From: an uncultured Clostridia bacterium
Lineage (GTDB): Bacteria > Bacillota > Clostridia > Christensenellales > Borkfalkiaceae
Direction: 5' to 3'
Assembly: GCA_947631465.1 (NCBI GenBank)
Contig: CANRLK010000010.1
Span: 1-48,095 of the forward strand
Length of the DNA: 48,095 nt
Positions 26,005-35,224 of the stretch are shown piece by piece. A program made the position numbers and the translations under genes. The notes below the pieces were generated by a model. The model saw only the letters and a list, made by a program, of their open reading frames with translations. It had not been told where the DNA came from and searched no databases. The stretch's first letter is position 1, and each line of letters starts with the position of its first letter.

Positions 26005-26523
26005 ATGGCAAGAGAAAACAGACCTCAAAGAAAACAGGAACAGGACGACGGCTTCATCAAAAAGCTGATCGGGGTCAACCGCGTCAGTAAGACGGTCAAG
26101 GGCGGCAGGAACATGCGGTTTGCTGCGCTCGTTGTGGTCGGCGACGGACAAGGCAAGGTCGGCTACGGACAGGGCAAGGCAAAGGAAGTGCCCGAGGCGA
26201 TCGAAAAGGCGACGCAGGCGGCGAAGAAGAATCTCGTCCGCGTTGCAATCGTGGATACGACGATCCCGCACGAAGTGCTCGGCAAGTTCGGGCGCGGGGC
26301 GGTGCTCATGATGCCCGCTTCCGAAGGTACGGGCGTCATTGCGGGCGGTCCCGTGCGTGCGGTCATGGAAGCGGCGGGGATCAAGAACATCCGTACCAAG
26401 TCCCACGGCACGCAAAATCCCATCAACTGCGTCAAGGCAACGGTGGAAGGGCTTGCTTCCCTCAGAACGGCGGAAGAAGTCGCGCTGCTGCGCGGCAAGA
26501 CCGTGGAAGAGATCGTAGGTTAA
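26005..26523 (+). CDS. rpsE: 30S ribosomal protein S5
   Basis: mRNA entry-channel and fidelity protein, 172 residues. The double-stranded RNA-binding N-terminal domain has [20 protein letters not shown], and the C-terminal part has [19 protein letters not shown]. Confidence 0.98.
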   Translation: MARENRPQRKQEQDDGFIKKLIGVNRVSKTVKGGRNMRFAALVVVGDGQGKVGYGQGKAKEVPEAIEKATQAAKKNLVRVAIVDTTIPHEVLGKFGRGAVLMMPASEGTGVIAGGPVRAVMEAAGIKNIRTKSHGTQNPINCVKATVEGLASLRTAEEVALLRGKTVEEIVG

Positions 26524-26533
26524 GGAGGGAGTT

Positions 26534-26707
26534 ATGGTCAAAGTAACGCTTGTAAAGAGTACGATCGGGGAAGTAAAGGCGGTCAAGGCGACCGTGCAGT
26601 CGCTCGGACTTACCAAGATCCGTTCCGAAAGGACCTTCGAGGACAGCCCCGTGCTTCAAGGAAAGTTGAAGAAAGTGGCGCACCTCATCAAGGTCGAGAA
26701 CGTATAA
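26534..26707 (+). CDS. rpmD: 50S ribosomal protein L30
   Basis: A 57-residue protein read directly from the sequence between rpsE and rplO. It starts [13 protein letters not shown], contains [12 protein letters not shown] and ends [12 protein letters not shown], all standard L30. AAGGAGGGA lies five bases before the ATG. Its place between S5 and L15 is the canonical one. Confidence 0.96.
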   Translation: MVKVTLVKSTIGEVKAVKATVQSLGLTKIRSERTFEDSPVLQGKLKKVAHLIKVENV

Positions 26708-26717
26708 GGAGACAGCA

Positions 26718-27167
26718 ATGAGAATCGATACTTTATCTCCCGCAGAGGGAGCAAGAACAACCGAAAAGCGATTGGGACGCGGGATCGGCTCAGGGCTCGG
26801 CAAGACGTCGGGCAAGGGGCACAAGGGTCAATGGGCGCGTTCGGGCGGGGGCGTTCGTCCCGGCTTCGAAGGCGGACAGATGACGCTCGCAAGACGCCTT
26901 CCCAAGCGCGGGTTCAACAACAAGTGGAGAAAGGAGTATGTGATCGTCAACCTTTCCCAGCTTGAAGGCATCCCCGCGGGCACGGTGGTCGATCTTGACT
27001 ACGTCATGGAAAACAGACTTGCAAAGGACGTCAAGAACAATGCGGGTCTGAAAGTGCTCGGCAAGGGCGAGCTCGGCGTTGCGCTCACCGTGAAGGCGAA
27101 GAAATTCTCGGAGAACGCGAAAGCGGCGATCGAGAAGGCAGGCGGCACGGCGGAAGCCGCCGAATGA
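26718..27167 (+). CDS. rplO: 50S ribosomal protein L15
   Basis: Late-assembly 50S protein, 149 residues. The Gly-rich N-terminal extension [20 protein letters not shown] and LPKRGFNN are conserved. Last ribosomal gene before secY; 85 bp without a gene follow, with a GGCTGCGCAGCC hairpin at 27174-27185. Confidence 0.98.
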   Translation: MRIDTLSPAEGARTTEKRLGRGIGSGLGKTSGKGHKGQWARSGGGVRPGFEGGQMTLARRLPKRGFNNKWRKEYVIVNLSQLEGIPAGTVVDLDYVMENRLAKDVKNNAGLKVLGKGELGVALTVKAKKFSENAKAAIEKAGGTAEAAE

Positions 27168-27252
27168 CCGCATGGCTGCGCAGCCGCATGCTCTTGCGTC
27201 GTCGCGCGTTTCAGTCAAGCGGTTTGTATCCACCCAGTAAAAGGAGTTAAAA

Positions 27253-28572
27253 ATGATAGAAACGTTGAAAAATGCCTTTCGGAATAAGGATATCCGAAAG
27301 AAGATCATCATCACGTTGCTGCTCCTTCTCGTATTCCGCGTCGGGTGCTATATTCCCGTCCCCGGGATCACGAGTACGGCGTTTGCAAGCTCCGTTACCA
27401 GCAACGACTTTTTGGCTTTGATGAGCAGCGTTACGGGCGGTGCGCTCGAAAGCGGAACGCTCTTCGCGCTCGGGATCGGACCGTACATCAATGCGTCCAT
27501 TATCGTACAGCTCTTGACGGTCGGCATTCCCTATCTCGAAAGGCTTTCCAAAGAGGGAGAAGAGGGCAGAAAAAAGATCACGAACATCACAAGGTTTGTG
27601 ACGATCTTGCTCGCGATCGTGCAGTCGATCGGCATCATCGTCAACCTTGCGGGCGGATTCAATTCCGACTTCTCTTCGAGCGAAACGATCCGTGCGTCCC
27701 TGTTCTATAACCAGAGATGGCTCGCCATCATCTATATGACGGTCATCTACACGGGCGGGGCAATGCTCGTCATGTGGCTCGGCGAGCGGATCACCGACTA
27801 CGGCGTGGGCAACGGAATTTCACTCATCATCTTCATCGGTATCATTTCGACGGCGGGCATGAGCATCATCGAGAACCTTTCGGCGGTCACCGCGAACAAT
27901 CTCGGACCGCTCTTCGAAGTGCTCGGATTCCTCGCGCTTGCGGTCATCGTGTTCTTCTGCATCGTCTATGTCGACCTTGCGGAGAGAAAGATCCACGTCC
28001 AATACGCGAAGCAGGTGCGCGGCACGAAGATGTACGGCGGACAGAGCACCGTGATCCCCATGAAGATCACGGGCAGCGGGGTCATGCCTCTCATCTTTGC
28101 GTTTGCGATCATCTCGTTCCCGTCCATGATCATGAGCCTCGTTCCCGCATGGGAGGGCGCGCTCAGATGGTGGAGCGAACACTTCGCGAGCGGCACTTGG
28201 GCATATGTCTTGGTGCTCGTCGTGCTCATCTTCGTCTTTGCGTTCTTCTATGCACAGATCGAATTTAATCCCGAGGATGTGAGCAAGACCATCCAGCAGA
28301 ACGGCGGGTTCATCCAGGGCATCCGTCCCGGCAAGCCCACGGCGCAGTATCTCAAAAGGATTCACAACCGCATCACGCTGTTCGGAGCGATTTTCCTCGC
28401 GCTCGTCGCGTTCATTCCTTCGCTCATTTTCAGCATCGCGACAAAGGATTCTTCCCTGCTCAATGCGTTCTCGACGACGGGGCTTTTGATCGTCGTGTCG
28501 GTCGCGCTCGAATTTGATCAGCAGCTGCAATCGCAGATCATGATGAAGAATTACAAAGGATTCCTGAAATAA
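27253..28572 (+). CDS. secY: protein translocase subunit SecY
   Basis: Channel-forming subunit of the SecYEG translocon in the cytoplasmic membrane. It has 439 residues with ten predicted membrane helices. Conserved landmarks include the N-terminal FRNKDIRKKI..LLLVFRVGCYIPVPGI, the GIGPYINASIIVQLL helix, and the cytosolic C5 loop region GFIQGIRPGKPTAQYL. AAAGGAG precedes the ATG. The gene order L15-secY-adk-map-infA is classical. Confidence 0.98.
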   Translation: MIETLKNAFRNKDIRKKIIITLLLLLVFRVGCYIPVPGITSTAFASSVTSNDFLALMSSVTGGALESGTLFALGIGPYINASIIVQLLTVGIPYLERLSKEGEEGRKKITNITRFVTILLAIVQSIGIIVNLAGGFNSDFSSSETIRASLFYNQRWLAIIYMTVIYTGGAMLVMWLGERITDYGVGNGISLIIFIGIISTAGMSIIENLSAVTANNLGPLFEVLGFLALAVIVFFCIVYVDLAERKIHVQYAKQVRGTKMYGGQSTVIPMKITGSGVMPLIFAFAIISFPSMIMSLVPAWEGALRWWSEHFASGTWAYVLVLVVLIFVFAFFYAQIEFNPEDVSKTIQQNGGFIQGIRPGKPTAQYLKRIHNRITLFGAIFLALVAFIPSLIFSIATKDSSLLNAFSTTGLLIVVSVALEFDQQLQSQIMMKNYKGFLK

Positions 28573-28579
28573 AGTTTTC

Positions 28580-28609
28580 CCCGCGCCCCGCACAACGGGC
28601 GGGGCGCGG
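28580..28609. other. GC-rich hairpin between secY and adk
   Basis: CCGCGCCCCGC and a GGGCGGGGCGCGG arm form a very stable stem without a following U-run. It is unlikely to terminate by itself; it may mark an mRNA processing or stability site that separates secY from adk expression. Confidence 0.5.
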
Positions 28610-28639
28610 AATCAAAATGTTCCGACAAGGAGGGAATCA

Positions 28640-29281
28640 ATGAATATCGTATTGCTCGGCGCGCCCGGCGCAGGCAAGGGCACGCAGGCGGAAAAAATCA
28701 GCGAACGGTACGGTCTCGTCCATATCTCGACGGGGGACATCTTCCGCGAGAACATCAAAAAAGAGACGGAGATCGGTTTGCTTGCAAAATCTTACATCGA
28801 CAGAGGCGAGCTCGTCCCCGACGAGGTGACGTGCGCCATTGTCAAGGACAGACTGCGCTGGAAGGACTGCAAGAACGGCTTTATCCTCGACGGCTTCCCC
28901 CGCAACCTGTTCCAAGCGGAACGGCTCAACGTGTTCGGACATATCGACGTCGTCATCAACATCGAGATCGACAAGGATCTGCTCATGGAGCGCATGCTCG
29001 GACGGCGGGTGTGCGAAAAATGCGGCGCGAACTATCATGTCTCCCTGCTCCAAGGGAAGGAGACGTGCGAAAAGTGCGGCGGAAATCTCACTCGGCGCAA
29101 GGACGACAATCCCGAAACGGTCGAGGCGCGGCTCAAAGTGTATGAGGAGCAGACAGCTCCGCTCACCGAATACTACGGCAAGAAGAAGGGAATCTTGATG
29201 ACCTTCCGAAGCACGAAAGAGCCGCCCCAAGCGCTGTTTGAAGAGATCGCGAACGCGCTCGACGGGAAGTTCAAGAAATGA
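28640..29281 (+). CDS. adk: adenylate kinase
   Basis: Interconverts ATP plus AMP and two ADP. It has 213 residues. The P-loop is GAPGAGKGT (residues 7-15), the AMP-binding part has GFPRNLFQAERL, and the LID is the zinc type with four cysteines (CEKCGANYH...CEKCGG). Its stop overlaps the map ATG by ATGA. AAGGAGGG precedes the start. Confidence 0.98.
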   Translation: MNIVLLGAPGAGKGTQAEKISERYGLVHISTGDIFRENIKKETEIGLLAKSYIDRGELVPDEVTCAIVKDRLRWKDCKNGFILDGFPRNLFQAERLNVFGHIDVVINIEIDKDLLMERMLGRRVCEKCGANYHVSLLQGKETCEKCGGNLTRRKDDNPETVEARLKVYEEQTAPLTEYYGKKKGILMTFRSTKEPPQALFEEIANALDGKFKK

Positions 29282-30021
29282 TTTTTCAAAAGAGCGAAGC
29301 GGAGATCGATCTCATGCGCGAACCGTGCAGGATCGTCGGCGAATGCTTGAAGTTCGTGGGCGAACGCATTTGCGCGGGCATGACGACGGAAGAAGTCGAC
29401 AAACTCGTCTATGACTTCATCAAAGCGAGCGGCGCAGAGCCGAGCTGCCTCGGCTATTGCGGTTATCCCGCCTCGGCGTGCGTGTCGGTGAACGAGGTCG
29501 TGGTCCACGGCATCCCCGATCAAAGGGTCATAAAAGAGGGGGACATCGTCAGCGTCGATTTGTGCGCCTATAAGAACGGGTATCACGGCGACGGCGCGAG
29601 GACGTTCCGCATCGGGAAGGTCGATGAAGAGAGCGACAAGCTCGTGCGCGTCACGGAGGAATGCTTTTTCAAGGCGTTCGAGCACTTGCGCGCGGGGACG
29701 CCGCTCGGCGACATCGGCTACTATGTGCAGCAGCATGCCGAAGCGAACGGTTTTTCGGTGATCCGCTCCTATACGGGGCACGGGATCGGACGGGAGATGC
29801 ACGAAGACCCCACGGTCGCAAACTGCGGAAAGCGGGGCACGGGCGTCAGGCTCAAAGCGGGGACGGTGATCTGCATCGAACCGATGATCGCGGCGGGCGG
29901 CTGGAAGGTCAAGATCCTGGACGACGGCTGGACCGCGGTCACACAGGACAAAAAGCGTGCGGCGCATTACGAGAATACCGTCGTCGTCTTGGAGGGCGGC
30001 GCGGAGATCTTGACGCTTTGA
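29278..30021 (+). CDS. map: methionine aminopeptidase, type I
   Basis: Removes the initiator methionine from nascent proteins. It has 247 residues of the short type I form without a zinc-finger extension. Metal ligands are visible in [18 protein letters not shown] (two Asp), [12 protein letters not shown] (His), IEPM (Glu) and HYENTVVV (Glu). Translation is probably coupled to adk. Confidence 0.97.
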   Translation: MIFQKSEAEIDLMREPCRIVGECLKFVGERICAGMTTEEVDKLVYDFIKASGAEPSCLGYCGYPASACVSVNEVVVHGIPDQRVIKEGDIVSVDLCAYKNGYHGDGARTFRIGKVDEESDKLVRVTEECFFKAFEHLRAGTPLGDIGYYVQQHAEANGFSVIRSYTGHGIGREMHEDPTVANCGKRGTGVRLKAGTVICIEPMIAAGGWKVKILDDGWTAVTQDKKRAAHYENTVVVLEGGAEILTL

Positions 30022-30046
30022 GCAAAAAGGAGAAATCGGAGGAATT

Positions 30047-30268
30047 ATGTCGAAAGACGACGTCATAGAGGCAGAGGGCAGGGTGATCGAAGCGCTCCCG
30101 AATGCTACGTTCAAGGTCAGGCTGTCCAACGGCTATGTGATCACGGCGTACATCTCGGGAAAACTTCGTATGAACTATATCCGCATTATCGAGGGCGACG
30201 CGGTCAAGCTCGAAATGAGTCCCTACGATCTTACAAAAGGACGTATCACCTGGCGTTCGAAGAGCTAA
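30047..30268 (+). CDS. infA: translation initiation factor IF-1
   Basis: OB-fold factor occupying the A site during initiation. It has 73 residues. [40 protein letters not shown] and [13 protein letters not shown] are canonical. GGAGG lies eight bases before the ATG. A small GGAGC/GCTCC hairpin (30278-30293) separates it from rpmJ. Confidence 0.98.
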   Translation: MSKDDVIEAEGRVIEALPNATFKVRLSNGYVITAYISGKLRMNYIRIIEGDAVKLEMSPYDLTKGRITWRSKS

Positions 30269-30329
30269 CGCCGTTTTGGAGCGGAAAAGCTCCGCCGAAA
30301 AGAGAAAGAAAATAAGGAGATGAATCGAA

Positions 30330-30446
30330 ATGAAAGTTCGTCCTTCCGTCAAACCGATGTGCGATAAGTGCAAGGTCATCAAAAGAAACGGAAAAGTCAT
30401 GGTAATTTGCTCGAAAAACAAGAGCCATAAGCAAAGACAAGGCTAA
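30330..30446 (+). CDS. rpmJ: 50S ribosomal protein L36
   Basis: Read directly from sequence: 38 residues starting [19 protein letters not shown] and ending HKQRQG. The zinc ligands are Cys11, Cys14, Cys27 and a His. Here five residues separate the last Cys and His instead of the usual four, so there is one extra residue in the knuckle. AAGGAG lies eleven bases before the ATG. Confidence 0.95.
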   Translation: MKVRPSVKPMCDKCKVIKRNGKVMVICSKNKSHKQRQG

Positions 30447-30452
30447 AAAGCG

Positions 30453-30481
30453 TTGACAAGTTTTTCGGAAAGTGTTAAAAT
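30453..30481 (+). promoter_or_regulatory. internal promoter before rpsM
   Basis: -35 TTGACA, 17-bp spacer, -10 TAAAAT, directly after rpmJ. It would start a separate transcript for rpsM-rpsK-rpsD-rpoA-rplQ with a leader near 190 nt. Confidence 0.8.
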
Positions 30482-30489
30482 GAATGGTA

Positions 30490-30566
30490 CTGTGTCAAAC
30501 GACACGGCGCAAATATGCACAAAACGGCTGATTTTCGCACAGAGTCTGTGCGGAATCGGCTTGCTT
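30490..30566 (+). promoter_or_regulatory. structured leader of the alpha operon
   Basis: Two hairpins: GTGTC-AAAC-GACAC (about 30492-30505) and a long one pairing GCTGAT (30527-30532) with ATCGGC (30555-30560) around CGCACAGA-g-TCTGTGCG. S4, encoded third, is a known repressor that binds such leaders in other bacteria. I could not match the exact S4-leader consensus, so autoregulation is inference. Confidence 0.45.
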
Positions 30567-30675
30567 TGCGCTTAAAATTGCGAAAATAAGGGGAACGCAG
30601 AGAAAAATATTTTCCACTGTTTTTGTCTGCGGGCTGTGAAGATATAAAAATTTTGCCAAAAATCGGAGGTTACAA

Positions 30676-31044
30676 ATGGCACGTATTGCAGGCGTCGATC
30701 TGCCCAGAGAAAAACGGGTCGAGATCGGGCTCACCTATATTTACGGGATCGGGCTTTCCACGTCCAAGAAGATCCTCGCGGAAACGGGCATCGATCCCAA
30801 CGTCCGCGTCAAAGATCTCGACGAGAACGACGTATCCAAACTCAGAGAGTACATCGACCATCATTATGTGGTGGAAGGAGAACTCAGAGGACAAGTCAGT
30901 TTGAACATCAAACGCCTGATGGAGATCGGGTGTTACCGCGGTGTGCGGCACAGAAAGGGGCTTCCCGTCCGCGGGCAGAGCACCAAGCGCAACGCGAGAA
31001 CGCGCAAAGGTCCGCGCCGTACGGTCGCGAATAAGAAGAAGTAA
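30676..31044 (+). CDS. rpsM: 30S ribosomal protein S13
   Basis: Head protein contacting P-site tRNA. It has 122 residues. [20 protein letters not shown] and [20 protein letters not shown] are conserved. CGGAGG lies nine bases before the ATG. Confidence 0.98.
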   Translation: MARIAGVDLPREKRVEIGLTYIYGIGLSTSKKILAETGIDPNVRVKDLDENDVSKLREYIDHHYVVEGELRGQVSLNIKRLMEIGCYRGVRHRKGLPVRGQSTKRNARTRKGPRRTVANKKK

Positions 31045-31056
31045 GGAGGACTCGGA

Positions 31057-31458
31057 ATGGCAGCGGATAAGAGAAAGGTCGTCTCGCGCGGCAAGCGCAA
31101 GGAGATCAAAAAGATCGACAAAGGACAAGTCCATATTCAGTCCACGTTCAACAACACGCTTGTGACGTTTACCGATATGAGCGGGAATGCGATCTCGTGG
31201 TCGAGCGCAGGGTCGCTCGGGTTCAAGGGATCGAGAAAGGGCACGCCCTTTGCGGCGCAAATGGCGACCGAAACAGCCGCGAAGGCTGCAAAGGAGCACG
31301 GGCTTCGCGCGGTCGAGGTCTATGTCAAAGGACCCGGCGCGGGCAGAGAATCGGCGATCAGAGCGCTTGCAAATTGCGAGCTTCAAGTCACGTTGATCTC
31401 GGACGTCTCGCCCGTTCCTCACAACGGGTGCAGACCGCCCAAGCGCAGAAGAGTTTAA
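31057..31458 (+). CDS. rpsK: 30S ribosomal protein S11
   Basis: Platform protein near the Shine-Dalgarno helix. It has 133 residues. [32 protein letters not shown] and the terminal [12 protein letters not shown] are diagnostic. Confidence 0.98.
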   Translation: MAADKRKVVSRGKRKEIKKIDKGQVHIQSTFNNTLVTFTDMSGNAISWSSAGSLGFKGSRKGTPFAAQMATETAAKAAKEHGLRAVEVYVKGPGAGRESAIRALANCELQVTLISDVSPVPHNGCRPPKRRRV

Positions 31459-31470
31459 TAGGAGGAAAAA

Positions 31471-32094
31471 ATGGCAGTTTACAGAGACGCAAAATGCAAA
31501 CTTTGCAGAAGAGAGGGCGGCAAGCTCTTTTTGAAGGGCGAAAAATGCTATATGGAGAAGTGCCCCGTAAGTAAACGTCCCACGCCCCCCGGACAGCACG
31601 GCGCAGGCAGAAAGAAGGTCTCGGAGTACGGATTGCAGCTCCGCGAAAAGCAAAAGACCAAGCGGATCTACGGCGTGCAAGAGGGACAGTTCCGTCACTA
31701 TTATGAAATGGCGGACCGCATGAAGGGCGTCACGGGCGAGAACATGCTCTCGCTTTTGGAACGCAGACTCGACAACGTCGTCTACCGCATGGGGGTCGGC
31801 GCATCGAGAACCCAGGCGAGACAGCTCGTCAACCATTCCCACTTTATGGTCAACGGCAGAACGGTCAACGTTCCCTCGTACATCGTAAGAGCGGGAGATG
31901 TGATCGCGGTCAAGGAAAACCGCAAGAACAACAAATTTTTCGAACAGATCAAGACGATGAAGGTTGCGAATATGCCCAAGTGGCTGGAATTCGATCCCGA
32001 GAAACTTGAAGGCAAGGTGCTTGCGCTTCCGACCCGTGAGGACGTTGACATCCAGATTGCAGAGCATATGATTGTCGAATTGTACTCCAAGTAA
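31471..32094 (+). CDS. rpsD: 30S ribosomal protein S4, zinc type
   Basis: Primary 16S rRNA-binding assembly protein. It has 207 residues. An N-terminal zinc motif (CKLC..GEKC..EKC) marks the C+ form; the S4 domain has [20 protein letters not shown]. Its location between rpsK and rpoA, unlike in Bacillus subtilis, is usual in Clostridia. Confidence 0.98.
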   Translation: MAVYRDAKCKLCRREGGKLFLKGEKCYMEKCPVSKRPTPPGQHGAGRKKVSEYGLQLREKQKTKRIYGVQEGQFRHYYEMADRMKGVTGENMLSLLERRLDNVVYRMGVGASRTQARQLVNHSHFMVNGRTVNVPSYIVRAGDVIAVKENRKNNKFFEQIKTMKVANMPKWLEFDPEKLEGKVLALPTREDVDIQIAEHMIVELYSK

Positions 32095-32117
32095 TCAAAA
32101 TTCAAGGAGGTAACATT

Positions 32118-33071
32118 ATGATCGAAATGGATATGCCCAAAATCGAGGTAACGGAAAACGAAGAGAAATCGTATGCGAGGATCGTCGTGGAACCGCTCGA
32201 AAAGGGCTTCGGTCTTACGATAGGCAACTGTCTTAGAAGAATCTTGTTGTCGGCATTGCCCGGCGCTGCGGCGCAGGGGATCAGGTTTATGGATGGAACG
32301 GTCAAACATGAGTTTTCCGCCATCCCCGGCGTCAAAGAGGACGTGACGGAGATCATTCTCAACCTGAAATTGCTCGCGATCAAGACGAAGATCACCGATA
32401 AAGATTACACCAAAACACTGCGCCTTTACAAAGAAGGACCTGCCGTCATCACGGCAAAGGACATTGCGCAGGACGCCGAGGTGGAGATCGTCAATTCCGA
32501 CCAATACATCTGCACGATCGATGCGGGCGGAAAGATCGATATGGAGATCACGATCGGACGCGGAAGAGGGTATCATCCCGCGAAGGACAACAAACAGCCG
32601 ATCATCGATTATATTCCGATCGATTCCATCTACACGCCTGTGCAGAAGGTCAATTACAACGTAGAGCCCGCGCGTGTCGGGCAGAACATCGATTATGACA
32701 GGCTCACGATCGAAGTTTGGACGGACGGCACGTTTTCGGGCAAGGAGATTGTCTCCCTTGCGGCAAAGATCATGCAGGATCACATCAACCTGTTCGTGAA
32801 TCTTTCGGATACGATCAAGGACATGGACATTCTCGTCAAGACCGACGACGACAAACAGCAGCAAATTCTCTCCATGAAGATCGAGGACATGGATTTTTCC
32901 GTGCGTTCGTACAACTGCTTGAAGAGAGCGAACATTCATACCGTGGAAGACCTGATCAGCAAGACGGAGGACGAGATGTTAAAGGTGCGCAACCTTGGCA
33001 AGAAATCGCTCGACGAAGTCATTCAAAAGCTGGAAGCATTCGGGCTTTCCCTTGAAAAAAAGGAGGATTAA
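32118..33071 (+). CDS. rpoA: RNA polymerase subunit alpha
   Basis: Scaffold for polymerase assembly and UP-element contacts. It has 317 residues. The N-terminal domain shows PLEKGFGLTIGNCLRRILLS, and the C-terminal domain shows YNCLKRANIHTVEDLI and RNLGKKSLDEVIQKLE. AAGGAGGT lies just before the ATG. Confidence 0.98.
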   Translation: MIEMDMPKIEVTENEEKSYARIVVEPLEKGFGLTIGNCLRRILLSALPGAAAQGIRFMDGTVKHEFSAIPGVKEDVTEIILNLKLLAIKTKITDKDYTKTLRLYKEGPAVITAKDIAQDAEVEIVNSDQYICTIDAGGKIDMEITIGRGRGYHPAKDNKQPIIDYIPIDSIYTPVQKVNYNVEPARVGQNIDYDRLTIEVWTDGTFSGKEIVSLAAKIMQDHINLFVNLSDTIKDMDILVKTDDDKQQQILSMKIEDMDFSVRSYNCLKRANIHTVEDLISKTEDEMLKVRNLGKKSLDEVIQKLEAFGLSLEKKED

Positions 33072-33074
33072 GAT

Positions 33075-33581
33075 ATGCCAGGCAAATTGGGCAAAACGAC
33101 GAAACAAAGAATCGCGCTTTTGAGAGGTCAGGCTTCTCAGCTGCTTTGGTACGGGAAGATCGAGACGACCGCGGCACGCGCAAAGGAATTGAGATCGTAT
33201 GTGGAGAAACTCATCACGAAAGCGGTCAACAGCTATGACGACGTCGTGGAGTATGACGTCGTGATCAAGGACAAGAAGGGCAAGGACGTCAAGACGACGT
33301 CGGTCAAAGACGGTCCGAAGAAGCTTGCGGCGCGCCGTGCGATCATGGCAAAGACCTACGATCTTCAAGAGATCAAGGAATTTACGGAGAGCAAGAAGGA
33401 CTATAAAAAGCGCACGGCGAAGATCCGTCATCCGCTGGTCGAGAAGCTCTTCAACGAGATCGCGCCGAAGTATGCGCAGCGCAAAGAGGAGCTCGGACAG
33501 GGCGGCGGCTACACGCGCATTTACCTTTTGGGCGAGCGCCGCGGCGACGCAGCCGAGAGGGCGATCATCGAGCTTGTATAA
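33075..33581 (+). CDS. rplQ: 50S ribosomal protein L17 with internal insertion
   Basis: Tunnel-exit protein, 168 residues against about 120-130 in many bacteria. The start KLGKTTKQRIALLRGQASQLL and the end GGGYTRIYLLGERRGDAAERAIIEL are canonical. The extra length is a charged middle segment (about residues 55-115) with YDVVIKDKKGKDVKTTSVKD and KDYKKRTAKIRH. It is the last gene of the supercluster; the following stretch carries the terminator. Confidence 0.96.
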   Translation: MPGKLGKTTKQRIALLRGQASQLLWYGKIETTAARAKELRSYVEKLITKAVNSYDDVVEYDVVIKDKKGKDVKTTSVKDGPKKLAARRAIMAKTYDLQEIKEFTESKKDYKKRTAKIRHPLVEKLFNEIAPKYAQRKEELGQGGGYTRIYLLGERRGDAAERAIIELV

Positions 33582-33605
33582 AATAAGCGTAACACAATCG
33601 ATCAC

Positions 33606-33639
33606 GGCGCGCCGAAGCGTATGCTTCGGCGCGCCTTTT
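33606..33639 (+). terminator. intrinsic terminator of the ribosomal supercluster
   Basis: Perfect 13-bp stem GGCGCGCCGAAGC / GCTTCGGCGCGCC with loop GTAT and four T. Confidence 0.92.
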
Positions 33640-33671
33640 CGCGGGGAAGAGAAAAATTATAGGTGAAAGGC

Positions 33672-33700
33672 TTGCAAAAATGTTTGGGCAGTGATATAAT
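33672..33700 (+). promoter_or_regulatory. sigma-A promoter of the M18 aminopeptidase
   Basis: -35 TTGCAA, 17-bp spacer, -10 TATAAT, 35 bp before the start codon. Confidence 0.8.
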
Positions 33701-33734
33701 ATGGGTATTATAAAAGAAAAAGCAGGAGGATCAT

Positions 33735-35138
33735 ATGTCGGAAGCAAAGAAAACCGAGGGACAAAAGTTACAGGAAAGTCTCTCCTATCAGAGAAAGAAT
33801 TATTTCGAGACCGCAAGCAAGGAAGAGCGCAAGGCGATGTTCGACTATGCCGAGGGGTACATGAAGTTCCTCGACGGCGGCAAGACCGAGCGCGAGGCTT
33901 GCGCTTATGCCGTGAAAGAGGCACAGGAAAAGGGATTCACCGAATATCATTTCGGCGATAAGCTCAAAAAGGGCGACAAGAAGTATTTCGTCAACCGCGG
34001 GAAGAGCGTGGTCGTGTTCCGTATCGGCAGCAAGAACATCGAAGAGGACGGATTCCGTATCATCGCATCGCATATCGACGCACCGCGCATCGACATCAAG
34101 CAAGTTCCCGTCTATGAGGACAGCGGCATGTGCTTCTTAAAGACCCATTACTACGGCGGTATCAAGAAATATCAATGGACGGCGATCCCGCTTGCCTTGC
34201 ACGGCGCAGTAATCTTGAAGGACGGAAAGAAGATCGAGATCACCGTCGGCGAAGAGGACTGCGATCCCGTATTCTATATCAACGATCTTTTGCCGCACCT
34301 CGGCGCGGAGCAAATGGGCGGACCTGCCTCCAAGATCATCGACGGCGAACAGCTCAACGTGCTCATCGGCGGGCTTCCCTATGAGGACAAAGAGGTCAAG
34401 GAGAAGATCAAACTCACCGTTTTGAACATTCTTCACGAGAAATTCGGAATGGAAGAAGAGGATTTCCTCTCGGCGGAACTTTCCGCAGTGCCCGCGTTCA
34501 AGGCGCGCGACGTCGGGTTCGACAGGGCGTTCATCGGCGCTTACGGGCATGACGACAGGGTTTGCGCATATCCCGCATATACGGCGGTCTTGAACAATGA
34601 GAGCGAACATACCGTGCTTGCGATGCTCGTCGATAAGGAAGAGATCGGCAGCGAAGGCACGACGGGTATGCAGTGCAAGGTGTATGAGGACTTGATGGAA
34701 GAGATCGCGATCGCGCTGGGTGCGAACTTCCGCAAGGTGAGAGCGGCGAGCAAGTGCCTTTCGTCGGATGTGACGGCGGCATACGACCCGAACTTTGCGA
34801 ATGCGTTTGAGAAGCTCAACTCTTCGTTTATCTCGTGCGGGACGGCGCTTTGCAAGTATACGGGTTCGCGCGGCAAGAGCGGGAGCAGCGACGCTTCGGC
34901 GGAGTTTGTCGGAGAAGTGCGGAAGGCGTTTGCGGAATGCGGCGTCGTATGGCAGACGGCGGAGCTCGGGAAAGTGGACTTCGGCGGCGGCGGAACGGTC
35001 GCGAAATTCCTTGCGAATCTGAATATCGACACGGTGGACTTGGGCGTTCCCGTTATCGCGATGCACTCGCCGTTCGAGCTCATCTCGAAAGCGGATCTTT
35101 ACAGCAACTATCGGGCGTTCCTCGCCTTCATGAAGTAA
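33735..35138 (+). CDS. M18 family aminopeptidase
   Basis: Cytosolic zinc aminopeptidase of the aspartyl-aminopeptidase family, 467 residues. Motifs for the two-metal site are ASHIDAPRID (about residue 117), the VDKEEIGSEGT glutamates (about 300) and the last histidine in IAMHSPFELI (about 443). A GSRGKSGSSDASAE segment sits in the C-terminal half, as in other M18 enzymes. AGGAGG precedes the ATG. It has its own promoter and terminator and likely serves general peptide turnover; substrate preference cannot be read from sequence. Confidence 0.93.
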   Translation: MSEAKKTEGQKLQESLSYQRKNYFETASKEERKAMFDYAEGYMKFLDGGKTEREACAYAVKEAQEKGFTEYHFGDKLKKGDKKYFVNRGKSVVVFRIGSKNIEEDGFRIIASHIDAPRIDIKQVPVYEDSGMCFLKTHYYGGIKKYQWTAIPLALHGAVILKDGKKIEITVGEEDCDPVFYINDLLPHLGAEQMGGPASKIIDGEQLNVLIGGLPYEDKEVKEKIKLTVLNILHEKFGMEEEDFLSAELSAVPAFKARDVGFDRAFIGAYGHDDRVCAYPAYTAVLNNESEHTVLAMLVDKEEIGSEGTTGMQCKVYEDLMEEIAIALGANFRKVRAASKCLSSDVTAAYDPNFANAFEKLNSSFISCGTALCKYTGSRGKSGSSDASAEFVGEVRKAFAECGVVWQTAELGKVDFGGGGTVAKFLANLNIDTVDLGVPVIAMHSPFELISKADLYSNYRAFLAFMK

Positions 35139-35164
35139 GAATAAAAAAATAGAATTGATGGCAT

Positions 35165-35203
35165 CAAGAAATATCCCCGCATAGAACGCGGGGATATTTC
35201 TTG
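35165..35203. terminator. bidirectional terminator
   Basis: A perfect 16-bp stem CAAGAAATATCCCCGC / GCGGGGATATTTCTTG with a seven-base loop lies between convergent genes. A T-rich run follows on the minus strand after a short gap; on the plus strand only TTGGTTT follows. Confidence 0.8.
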
Positions 35204-35224
35204 GTTTCACTGCGGATAAACAAG

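Noticed and set aside
28580..28609. GC-rich hairpin after secY as terminator
   Set aside because: No U-run follows on either strand, and adk-map continue the operon; kept only as a structural element.
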